Below are positions 1 to 8,500 of a stretch of DNA of 16,888 nucleotides, piece after piece. This stretch comes from DASYSA01 sp036003885. GTDB taxonomy: Bacteria; Acidobacteriota; Blastocatellia; UBA7656. The notes under the pieces were generated by a model. That model made no database searches and was not told the origin of the DNA. It was given only the letters and a program-made list of their open reading frames with translations. A program made the position numbers and the translations under genes. The stretch spans positions 1-16,888 of the forward strand of contig DASYSA010000507.1 in the NCBI GenBank assembly GCA_036003885.1, written 5' to 3'. The stretch's first letter is position 1; each line of letters opens with the position of its first letter.

Positions 1-56
1 CGAGCTCGAGTAGAACTGGTCAGACTCATTTGATGACCGCACATCGGCGTTCCAAT

Positions 57-93
57 ACTTCAGAAGTTTCAATCTAGTTCAAACTTCTGAAGT
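57..93. repeat. Perfect 13-bp inverted repeat made of two palindromic boxes
   Basis: The arms ACTTCAGAAGTTT (57-69) and AAACTTCTGAAGT (81-93) are exact reverse complements around an 11-base spacer. Each arm itself contains an odd palindrome, ACTTC-W-GAAGT, at 57-67 and 83-93, starting 26 bases apart. No T-run follows on either strand, so a terminator is unlikely. Two tandem dimeric operator boxes, or the ends of a small repeat element, fit better. Function is inferred from symmetry only. Confidence 0.5.
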
Positions 94-179
94 CCAGACC
101 GTGGGGACGGACAGCGACCATCTGCGCTCAGAAGACTTAAGGTTGTTGTCGGATTAGCGGGCGGTAGGACAACGTTGAC

Positions 180-208
180 TTGACTGTTGGAGGGTTCGGG
201 CCTAGAAT
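180..208 (+). promoter_or_regulatory. Candidate sigma70-type promoter
   Basis: TTGACT (180-185) and TAGAAT (203-208) each match the housekeeping consensus at five of six positions, with the ideal 17-base spacer. Transcription would start near 215, about 475 bases before the ATG at 691. It may drive receptor 1 with a long leader, drive an unrecognised small RNA, or be a chance match. Confidence 0.35.
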
Positions 209-690
209 GCGGCCATTAGATAAACAAGAAGCGGGATGGCTCGAGTCGGTTGTGCAAGAAACTGCTTATCGTAAGTGTCGGTGTGACACGAGCGGTGCGG
301 GAGGCGTAACAGATGAGCGCAACGATTATTCGCACTCCTCAGGCGGCCAGGGGAGACCTGTTCGGAGACTAGCACATCACGAGACCCTCGATAGAGCACA
401 CTCACCCGCTTGCATTCGCGTGGGGATCAGGTCGTTTAACCGGCATTGATTCATCTCTAATCGCGGGTTGCAGTACGTACGCATGAATAAGTTATAGATT
501 CTAGGGACTGACGTGGGCGGGCACACACACTCGCCAGCCTCAGCATTTCTTGGGCAATGTGCCGCTCACGTAACCGGGTTGGTTGTTTGCTGCTGGTCGC
601 GGATCAGTAGCCTGCTTTCAACCAATCTGATTCACCTCAGGAATTCTCTGTCACGCAAAGGGTGGCAGACGAACACAGAAGGAGGCGCAA

Positions 691-3600
691 ATGTTAGGAA
701 GGAAAAGAAGGTACATTTTTATTAGGTGGCAGGCTTTTGCTTTGCTGGCAACTTTAGTCTTGTCTATACAACCCAGATTGCTGGCGCAGGAGTCAACAGG
801 GAAGATATTGGGGACAGTCACTGATCAAAGTGGAGCTGTGGTCCCCGACGCAAAGATAACTGTGACCGATGTGGCGACGAAGATTGGCCGCGAAACAACG
901 ACGGACAAGGACGGAACTTTCCTTGTGATCTCGTTGCCCATCGCATCCTATAAGGTTACGGCGGAGAGGTCGGGATTCAAGAAGGCGGTGAGCGCTGAAC
1001 AGAAGTTGCTCATCAACCAGGCCCTTCGAGTAGATATTACGTTAGTCCCGGGCCTGGCCACCGAAGTCGTTGAGGTCTCCGCCGGAGGGGCAGTGATCGA
1101 GACCACCAATGCGACCCTGGGCCAGTCGGTGACTAGCCGGCCGCTGGTCAACCTTCCGTTGAACGGGCGCAACGTTCTCTCGCTGGCGCTGCTGATGCCC
1201 GGCGTGCAAGAAACGACCGGCCCCAACAGCGGCGGGTTTAGCGTTGCAGGCGGTCGCGGAGACTCAATCACCTATCTCCTGGACGGCGGCGTAAATAACA
1301 ATCTGCTCAGCAACCTTATCGTGTTTAACCCCAATCCCGATACGGTCGCCGAGTTTCGCGTTCTCACCAGCAACTACACGTCTGAGTACGGGCGCAACGG
1401 CGGTGGCATCATCAGCGTCGTCACCAAGTCTGGGACCAACGGCATACACGGCAGCGCATTCGAGTTCCTGCGTAACGACGCGCTCAATGCCAATACATTC
1501 TTCAACAACGCAAACAAGCTTCCGAAAGAGGTGCTCAAACGCAACCAGTATGGGTTCACGGTTGGCGGTCCGGTCGTGTTGCCCAAGTTGGTAGACGGAA
1601 GGGATCGGCTCTTTTTCTTCGCAGGCTTTCAAGGTCAGCGGATCGTACAGACCGTGACCGGCGGGCCGACACCTACCTTCACGCCCGCCGAGTTGACCGG
1701 CGACTTTTCTCACTCTAGCACGAAGGCAGGCGTCGCCTCTTTCCTGCAGGCAAACCCATTCTTCCAACCGAACGCTTCGCTTCAGGCCCAGGGAATCATC
1801 GATCCGTCGAAGATCAATAGCGTGGCTAAAAAGTACATCGCCGCCAATTTGATCCCGACTTCCTCCAGCGGCATATTGCGCAGCCAGGGATCGGCGAAGA
1901 ACGATCGCGACGAATTAACGCTTCGGTTTGATGCGAACACCAGATCCCAGGACAGACTTGCGGTCACCCTCGGGTCGTCGCGCAATCCCAACGTCTCTCC
2001 ATTCACATCGGGAGCGGTTCCGGGATTCCCGATTTTGGGGAACGGCAAGAGCTACTTTGCCAACATCGCATACACGAGCGTCTTTTCGGCCACGTTGCTG
2101 AACGAGTTTCGCTTTACAACACAGCGGCGAAACGCAACGCAGGCCGTGCCAGTTGGCAAACAGCCGACCGCCGCGGAGCTGGGGATCGGAACAACCCCAG
2201 ACAATCCAACCGGGCCGCCCAGGCTGGGTTTTGACAGTGGCTTGACGGTCGGATTCTCTCCGCAGGGTCCGACTCACCTGATCGACAACACCTTTGTCTT
2301 TTCGGATACGGTTTCGTGGATACGCGGAGCGCACAACTTGAAATTCGGAATGAGCTTTTCGCCGTATCAAAACAATACCGTGTACGACTTCTACGTGAAC
2401 GGCGAGTTCGACTTCTTCCTTGATGGGTTCGGTTCAGGCAATGACTTCGCAAACTTCTTGCTGGGTCTCCCGGAGGAGTACTTCCAGTTCGGAGAAGCGC
2501 CTTCGGACATTCGAACTAAATCCACTTACGCCTTCGTTCAGGATGAATGGCGGATTCGGAAGAATCTGACACTGAATCTTGGCCTTCGCTATGAGTACAG
2601 CCAGCCCAAGATTGACACACGCGGACGCTCGTTCTCTCTGAACCTCGGTCAGCAATCAACAGTCTTTAAGAACGCGCCGAAAGGGGTCCTATTTCCAGGG
2701 GACCAGGCGGCTCCAAAGGGTGCCAACTTCCCCGACAAGAATGACTGGGCGCCGAGGGTTGGAATCGCCTGGGATCCGACTGGTAACGGAAAGACGAGCA
2801 TCCGTGCCGGTGTTGGAGTCTTCTACGACATCCTGAAGGGGGAGGACAATCTTCAGTTCAACGGACAAGCTCCATTCTTTGGATTTGCCGATCTGTTCTT
2901 CGACGACCTTTCCAGCAATCCCTCGAGAGAGGTCAACTATTTCTCTCAGCCGTTCGTGGCGGCTGGGATCCCAAATTCCTTCCCATCACACGCGCCGGCG
3001 CCTGACATTGACTTTGGCGCGTCAGGTTTCTTGCCCGTGGGCGGGGGCGGAGTTTACTATGTTGATCCGCATCTTCGCACGCCCTACACATATCAGTATA
3101 ATCTCGCGATACAACGCGAGATTGCGAAGAATATGATAGTAGAGGCGGCCTACGTTGGAAGCTCATCTCACAAGCTGACTTCGCTGGTCGATGCTAACCC
3201 ATTCATTCTGGGAACAACGCACCGCGTTTTCAACGCGCAGCCCGGTAACAGCGACACGAGCTTCAGCTACCTTTACGAGTTTCGCAACGTCGGGACGGGG
3301 AATTTCAATAGTTTGGAGTTGAGCCTTCAAAAGCGGCTCTCTCAGACGCGGTTCTTCGGCACGTCGTACTTCACGTTAGCGTACACGTTAGGGCATAGCA
3401 TCGATACGTCTTCCGGCTTCCGCCAGCGCAACAGCGTCGTTCCGGCTTACAACTCGAAACTGTTTCGAGCCGACTCGGACTTCGACCTCCGCCAACGACT
3501 CACCTTCAGCGGCGGATGGGACCTGCCGTTTGATCGCGCCTGGTCCCACGGGCCGAAGCGCTTGACTCAAGGGTGGAGCCTGTATCCGATCGTGACACGG

Positions 3601-4119
3601 CGCACGGGATTCCCGGTGGACATTTTCGCCGGACTGAGCGCCTCAAGAACCGCGACTGGCCCCACCGCCGCGGGGGATCGACAACTGGTTAGAGCGAATC
3701 TTGTTGGCGGTTCTGTCGCCGTCTTTGACCCGAAGGTGCGTCAAACGTTCGGTACGAGGACGGGGAACTACTACTTCAATCCATTGAACTTTGTAGCCTG
3801 CACGGTGTCCGCGACCTGTCCGAATGGTCTTCCGACTACGGCACAAGCACTTGCCAATCCAGCGCTGCGCAGCTACGGCACCTTCCCCAGGAACGCTCTC
3901 AGAGCCCCTGGGCGCACGAACTTCGACCTTGCAGTCGCCAAGACAACGGCGATCTTTAGGGAGAACGTCAAGCTGGAATTCCGAGCTGAGGCATTCAATC
4001 TCTTCAACCATGCGGAATTCAACGGCCCGAGCACAAGCATCACGAGCAGTCTGTTCGGGCAGGTCACCAGCACAGCCGACCCGCGAATCATTCAGATCGC
4101 GGCAAGGCTTACGTTCTGA
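691..4119 (+). CDS. Oar-like TonB-dependent outer-membrane receptor with carboxypeptidase-regulatory-like N-domain (receptor 1)
   Basis: Predicted outer-membrane beta-barrel of 1142 residues; this family imports substrates using TonB/ExbBD energy, but the ligand cannot be read from the sequence. The start is set by GGAGG at 681-685, six bases before the ATG. Residues 1 to about 32 form a signal peptide ending near LLAQ. Residues about 36-120 are a beta-sandwich of the carboxypeptidase regulatory-like class (GTVTDQSGAVVPDAKITVT, then TTDKDGTF). The plug spans about 143-255, with NLPLNGRN at 154-161, YLLDGG at 195-200, EYGRNGGG at 232-239 and TKSGTNGIHG at 245-254. The rest is barrel, ending in the terminal phenylalanine (ARLTF) expected for BAM recognition. 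It is probably monocistronic, since a strong terminator follows 35 bases after the stop. Family assignment is firm; substrate and any link to the opposite-strand neighbour are unknown. Confidence 0.93.
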   Translation: MLGRKRRYIFIRWQAFALLATLVLSIQPRLLAQESTGKILGTVTDQSGAVVPDAKITVTDVATKIGRETTTDKDGTFLVISLPIASYKVTAERSGFKKAVSAEQKLLINQALRVDITLVPGLATEVVEVSAGGAVIETTNATLGQSVTSRPLVNLPLNGRNVLSLALLMPGVQETTGPNSGGFSVAGGRGDSITYLLDGGVNNNLLSNLIVFNPNPDTVAEFRVLTSNYTSEYGRNGGGIISVVTKSGTNGIHGSAFEFLRNDALNANTFFNNANKLPKEVLKRNQYGFTVGGPVVLPKLVDGRDRLFFFAGFQGQRIVQTVTGGPTPTFTPAELTGDFSHSSTKAGVASFLQANPFFQPNASLQAQGIIDPSKINSVAKKYIAANLIPTSSSGILRSQGSAKNDRDELTLRFDANTRSQDRLAVTLGSSRNPNVSPFTSGAVPGFPILGNGKSYFANIAYTSVFSATLLNEFRFTTQRRNATQAVPVGKQPTAAELGIGTTPDNPTGPPRLGFDSGLTVGFSPQGPTHLIDNTFVFSDTVSWIRGAHNLKFGMSFSPYQNNTVYDFYVNGEFDFFLDGFGSGNDFANFLLGLPEEYFQFGEAPSDIRTKSTYAFVQDEWRIRKNLTLNLGLRYEYSQPKIDTRGRSFSLNLGQQSTVFKNAPKGVLFPGDQAAPKGANFPDKNDWAPRVGIAWDPTGNGKTSIRAGVGVFYDILKGEDNLQFNGQAPFFGFADLFFDDLSSNPSREVNYFSQPFVAAGIPNSFPSHAPAPDIDFGASGFLPVGGGGVYYVDPHLRTPYTYQYNLAIQREIAKNMIVEAAYVGSSSHKLTSLVDANPFILGTTHRVFNAQPGNSDTSFSYLYEFRNVGTGNFNSLELSLQKRLSQTRFFGTSYFTLAYTLGHSIDTSSGFRQRNSVVPAYNSKLFRADSDFDLRQRLTFSGGWDLPFDRAWSHGPKRLTQGWSLYPIVTRRTGFPVDIFAGLSASRTATGPTAAGDRQLVRANLVGGSVAVFDPKVRQTFGTRTGNYYFNPLNFVACTVSATCPNGLPTTAQALANPALRSYGTFPRNALRAPGRTNFDLAVAKTTAIFRENVKLEFRAEAFNLFNHAEFNGPSTSITSSLFGQVTSTADPRIIQIAARLTF

Positions 4120-4154
4120 GACCTTTGCCGTAGAGTTCTTGTGTTAGCAACCTG

Positions 4155-4190
4155 AACGGGCTGGATCGAAATCTCGATCCAGCCCGTTTT
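4155..4190 (+). terminator. Rho-independent terminator after receptor 1
   Basis: A perfect 15-bp stem pairs 4155-4169 with 4174-4188 around the four-base loop AATC, and the plus strand then reads TTTT (4187-4190, overlapping the stem end). It lies 35 bases after the receptor stop. The minus-strand side has no T-run, so it mainly serves the plus-strand gene although the next gene converges on it. The remaining bases to 4323 show nothing recognisable. Confidence 0.88.
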
Positions 4191-4323
4191 CACGTTTCTA
4201 CCGGATCACGGACATCCATTGCCAGTGACCGCCACGATGCTTTCGTCGATGCCCCGAGCCACTCGCAAACCTCTGATCAACCGTCAGTCAATAGCGTCCA
4301 GGAACCTTGTCCCGTAGCGGTTG

Positions 4324-4992
4324 TCACTTGTCTGGACTCGCCGCTTTACTCAGTGACTTAGCCACCTTTTTGACTTTTTCGCTGAGGTTGATGATGGCTT
4401 GCAGGTCGCGCCCGGCGGCTGAACGAAGCTCGGCGTCGTTCGGAGAGTTGATGCGGAAGACAGGGTTTCCGATGAAGCTTTTCATCGCGCGGTCAAGTTC
4501 GGTAAGCATCGATCCGAGTTTGGCAGCCTCCTCCCCGTATCGCACCTTTTCGCCCTTCTTGTCTTCGACTGGGAGCGCAATGGCGTACTTGATTCGGGTC
4601 GCGCGATGCTTTATTTCAGCGGTGGCCTGGAAGAGTTTTTTGTAGTCCACCGATTCAGCCGCCGACAGCGGAGCTATCGTCTCGGTGTTGATCTGCCACA
4701 GGCGGTCGAAGTCCTCGATAAGTTGCTTGGCCAGACGTTTGTTGCTTGATTCAGGGTTCTGGTCCCGCCTCCCTACGGTTGACAGCATAGCTAAATCGAT
4801 AGCCCGCTGATTCACGGATTCCGCGTTTCTGGTTGGCGCTGGAGCGCCGGGCGGTTGGTTTGAAGGTGAGGGCCGCTTTGGCGATTGCGGAGGAGGCGCT
4901 TGTTGTGCATGGAGTGCATAAGGCGCCAATAACCATACGAACGCGGCAACGACAAGCCAAACGGCCGCATGCCGGCGATGAAGGGTTTTCAT
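4324..4992 (-). CDS. Exported helical protein of unknown function
   Basis: The protein has 222 residues. I start it at the ATG ending at 4992 rather than at an in-frame ATG 15 codons upstream, because GGGAGG sits six bases before it and a clean signal peptide begins there: basic MKTLHRRH, a hydrophobic stretch at 11-25, and a likely cut after ALHA near residue 29. Residues about 31-53 are a proline-rich linker. From about 55 the chain is charged and predicted mostly helical, with LIEDFDRLWQ at 91-100, and a basic C-terminus rich in Lys (KVKKVAKSLSK). There are no cysteines in the mature part, no lipobox and no catalytic motif that I recognise. It is probably periplasmic or surface associated. 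It converges on receptor 1 and is divergent from receptor 2, so operon membership gives no clue. The gene is probably real; no function is proposed. Confidence 0.78.
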   Translation of the reverse strand: MKTLHRRHAAVWLVVAAFVWLLAPYALHAQQAPPPQSPKRPSPSNQPPGAPAPTRNAESVNQRAIDLAMLSTVGRRDQNPESSNKRLAKQLIEDFDRLWQINTETIAPLSAAESVDYKKLFQATAEIKHRATRIKYAIALPVEDKKGEKVRYGEEAAKLGSMLTELDRAMKSFIGNPVFRINSPNDAELRSAAGRDLQAIINLSEKVKKVAKSLSKAASPDK

Positions 4993-5186
4993 ATCGTGCC
5001 TCCCGAATCCGAAATCATGCCGACCACTACAGATCAAAAGCCACCGAACCGTTGACGAAGTTTATCACAACTCCGTTGTGCATTCGAATCGCGTGAGCCC
5101 GAAAGTGAGCAGACAAATCCAACCCCTCGCCTTGATCGTCGCGCCACCTCCTAAACGACCGAGATGCGTGTCCATCGCAGGCGCTA

Positions 5187-5216
5187 TTGACGGGGCCATC
5201 GAGTGAGTCGTAACAT
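5187..5216 (+). promoter_or_regulatory. Candidate sigma70-type promoter upstream of receptor 2
   Basis: TTGACG (5187-5192) matches the -35 consensus at five of six positions. TAACAT (5211-5216) matches the -10 at four of six, and the spacer is 18 bases. It would give a leader of about 310 bases before the ATG at 5531, a leader that includes the hairpin at 5294-5316 and the palindrome at 5422-5440. It is a consensus match only. Confidence 0.28.
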
Positions 5217-5293
5217 AGACAGCGAAAATCTCGAGTTCGGCACGGCTTACGCGGTCGTCATTCGAGGAGTTGCTCGATCTAGGGTGTCAATCA

Positions 5294-5316
5294 AGGCGAG
5301 CGAACAAGACTCGCCT
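5294..5316. repeat. Short inverted repeat (7-bp stem)
   Basis: AGGCGAG (5294-5300) pairs exactly with CTCGCCT (5310-5316) around a nine-base loop. No T-run follows, so it is not an intrinsic terminator. It would lie in the leader of receptor 2 if the promoter at 5187 is used. It may be a structured leader element or chance. Confidence 0.3.
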
Positions 5317-5421
5317 CGTGCAATAGAAAACAGGTGCCCTGTTAGCAATCACTAGTTGGCCATCGTGCAGTTCAGGCCGCACTGTCGGGGGCCAGTCGGG
5401 ACAAGCTCCTGATCTCAACTG

Positions 5422-5440
5422 CCTGAGATTGAATCTCAGG
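5422..5440. promoter_or_regulatory. Perfect 19-bp palindrome, candidate operator for receptor 2
   Basis: CCTGAGATT (5422-5430) and AATCTCAGG (5432-5440) are exact reverse complements around a single G. A related half-site, CCTGATCTCA, lies just upstream at 5408-5417. The centre is 100 bases before the receptor ATG, a plausible place for a dimeric transcription factor. The regulator is unknown, and a very short RNA hairpin is disfavoured because the loop would be only one base. Confidence 0.45.
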
Positions 5441-5530
5441 TCAAATGCAAGTCCAATAATCGAGAGAAACACTTGGCGCGCACTTGCGATGTTGGATAGT
5501 CGCAGCGCTCACACTCCTGGAGGCAGAAAA

Positions 5531-8500
5531 ATGAAAAGGAATTTGAGGAGAAAGGTCACCGTTGGGGAGAGGCGCAGTAGATCCCTGCTCGTCGCATTTC
5601 TTTGCTTCGTGCTGGGATTGGGTAACGTTCTGGCGCAGAGCGGCACGTCATCTGTCAGCGGCGTCGTTGTTGACCCGCAGGGCAGAGCAGTCAGCGGAGC
5701 TACGGTCAAGCTCACGAATGCGCAGAAGAACTTCAGTCGAGTCCAGACCACTACAGAGAACGGAGCATATCGATTCACATCGATACCACCAGAAACCTAC
5801 CAACTGGAGGCGACGGCCTCGGGCTTCAAGAAAGGGGTCGTTTCCGAGGTTCGAGCGTCCGTCGACAAGCCTAGCAACATCGACATCCAGTTAGAGGTTG
5901 GCAACATCGCCGAGTCGGCAACTGTGACGGCGGCGTCCGGCGACGTGTTGGTCAACAAACAGGATGCAAGTCTTGGCAACAACTTCGTGTCACAGCAGAT
6001 CACGCAGCTTCCGCTTGAATCGCGCAACGTGGTTTCACTACTCAGCCTCCAACCGGGCGTGACGCGCGATGGGTACGTCACGGGTTCGCGCGCCGATCAG
6101 GCAAATGTCACCCTGGATGGTGTCGACGTCAACGAGCAGCAATCGGGCCTCGATCCGCTGACCGGCCAGGCATTCGCCAGCGTGCTACGCGTGACCCCGG
6201 ATTCGATAGAGGAGTTTCGTGTAACAACCAGCAACCCAAATGCCTCTCAAGGCCGGTCTTCGGGCGCTCAGGTTTCGCTGATCACCAAGAGCGGCACCAA
6301 CGATTTCCGTGGATCGGTATATTGGAGCCACCGCAACACGGTGACCAGTGCAAACGACTTTTTCAATAATCGTACGGTCGACCCCGAGACGGGAAAAAGC
6401 ACTCCCCGACCCAAACTGCTGCGCAATCTGTTCGGCGTCGCGATTGGCGGGCCTATCGTCAAGGAGCGGACCTTCTTCTTCTACAACTATGAAGGCAGAC
6501 GGGACGCCAGTGAATCTTCGGTTGTCAGGGTCGTTCCAACAGCCACCCTCGGGAATGGTTCCGTGCGCTTTGTAAACAGTGGGGGTGGGATAACTACGTT
6601 AACCTCGAGCGACATCAATCGCCTCTTTCCGGCGGTTGGCGCAAATCCTGCCGCAATCGCGGTATTAGGTGACGCTGCCAGGAAGTATCCCGTGAATGAC
6701 TTTACCACTGGAGACAGCAAACAGGATCGGTTGCTGAATACTGGTGGTTTCCGATTCAACGCCAAGACCCCGCTGCGGTGGAATACTCATACAGTGAGGC
6801 TTGATCATAACCTCACCGCCGACGGAAAGCACATTCTGTTCGTTCGCGGGAACTATCAGCAGGACACCATAGGTGGCACACCCCAGTTTCCCGATACGCC
6901 TACTACGGATACCTGGAGCCACCCCGTGGGTCTGGCTGCGGGCCACACCTGGACAATCAATAACAGGCTGGTCAACAGCTTCCGATACGGCCTCACCCGT
7001 GAAGCCTTTACAATTGGAGGCGATTCGACGCAGAACGCGATCTCTTTCCGGGACGTTTTCTCACCACTTAAGTTTGCACGCGAGCTGAGCCGTGTTACAC
7101 CGGTCCACAATTTCAGTGACGACTTGTCCTATCTGAAAAACAGTCACAGCGTGCAGGTTGGTGGTAACGTACGAATCATCAGCAACACGCGAGGGTCGTT
7201 TGCAAAGTCGTTCGACAATGCGATCGCCAATCCAACGTTTTATGCGGGCTCAGGTAATGTCCTGCTGACCCCAATTAGCGGTATAGCGCCGGGGTTCGAG
7301 CGACCTGTGAGAGACGCAGTGACCGCCGTCATCGGGCGATTCTCTCAGTACAGCGCGAACTTCAACTTCGGTGCCGACGGGAGCGTACTTCCTGCGGGAG
7401 CTGTGGTATCCAGGAAGTTCAAAACGCAGGAGTATGATACCTACGCTCAGGATGTTTGGAAGGTCTCTCAAACCCTCACATTGACGTATGGGCTTCGTTA
7501 TAGCCTCAGCCGCCCGGTATATGAAGCGAACGGCCTCGAGGTGAAACCGACTGTGAGCCTTGGTGGGTTTTTCGATAAGAGAGTACGAGGAGCTTTGGCT
7601 GGAACTCCGGTCAATGACCTGATCACCGTCGATAAGTCAGGGCCGAAGAATGGCAGGCCGGGTTACTATGATTGGGATAAGAACAACCTTCAACCTCGCG
7701 TAGCGCTGGCGTGGTCCCCGAACTTCACCAAGGGATTTCTGGGGAAGCTGTTTGGCAGCCAGGGCGCCTCCGTCTTTCGAGGAGGCTTCGCGATAACTAA
7801 CGATCACATCGGAAACCAACTGGCGGTTACGTTTGACCTGAACAATCAGCTCGGTTTTTCGTCCACTTCGATGATCTCCGCGAACACGTTCAACGTCACA
7901 AGCAGACCGGCTCCGCGATTTACTGGATTTGGACAGGCAGTACGAGTGCTCCCTGGAATTACGGTGCCGGGCACTTTGACCTTTCCTCAGCAGAAGCCGG
8001 CGGACGAGCAGCAACGCATCGAGTCATCGCTTGATGACACGATAGTCAGCCCCGTGAACTACAGTTGGAACCTGTCGTTTGGCAGGCAACTCCCTGGAGG
8101 GGTCTTCGTCGAAGCATCTTACATTGGACGAAAGGCACGTAATCTCCTCGCCACTCGAGACATCATGCAACTCAATAACCTGGTGGATCCCGCCTCAAAA
8201 ACAAGCTGGTATCAAGCTGCAGGCGTTCTCGCGGATTTGCGAGATAAGAACACGCCGGTAGGCAGCGTCCCGGCTATCCCGTACTTTAACAATCTCTTCC
8301 CGGCGAACCTCGGTGCTCAGTTTGCAGACGCATTCGAGGATCCCACCTTTACTTCACTGACGCCTGGTCAAGCGGTGTACTATCTCGTTGCCCGCGATGG
8401 GTACAACATTCTTGACTGGACAACTATTCAATTGATACTGGACGACTTTTCGCGCGTAGGCCCGAACATTTTCTTCCACCCACAGTATGGTGCGCTTTCG

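Larger units (their letters stand above)
1..690. other. Intergenic region upstream of receptor 1, no supported gene
   Basis: No open frame here has a good ribosome binding site plus protein-like composition. The longest, about 89 codons from a TTG at 180, looks like chance reading. Recognisable signals are a perfect inverted repeat at 57-93, a short element at 46-62 that recurs after receptor 2 (9382-9398), and a sigma70-like promoter at 180-208. A weaker pair, TTGCAG at 468-473 and TATAGA at 493-498, is separated by 19 bases. I see no tRNA, recognised riboswitch or terminator T-run. If the promoter at 180-208 serves the gene at 691, the mRNA would have a leader of about 475 bases. Confidence 0.6.
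4993..5530. other. Divergent intergenic region between the exported protein and receptor 2
   Basis: This 538-base gap separates two genes read outwards and should hold both promoters. On the plus strand it contains a promoter candidate at 5187-5216, a 7-bp hairpin at 5294-5316 and a perfect 19-bp palindrome at 5422-5440. An in-frame ATG at 5429 would lengthen receptor 2 by 34 residues, but it lies inside the palindrome, has no ribosome binding site, and the extension destroys the signal peptide, so it is rejected. I find no tRNA or small gene here. Confidence 0.6.

Noticed and set aside
57..93. Intrinsic terminator for a gene left of the window
   Set aside because: The stem is perfect but there is no T-run on either strand, and the arms are individually palindromic.
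180..449. An 89-codon frame starting with TTG before receptor 1
   Set aside because: It has no ribosome site, starts on the -35 box of the promoter candidate, and its composition looks random (many Arg, Gly, His).
513..725. A 70-codon frame overlapping the start of receptor 1
   Set aside because: It has no ribosome site and overlaps the better supported start and signal peptide at 691.
5429..5530. A 34-residue N-terminal extension of receptor 2
   Set aside because: The upstream ATG lies in a perfect palindrome without a ribosome site, and the extension would bury the signal peptide that begins at 5531.
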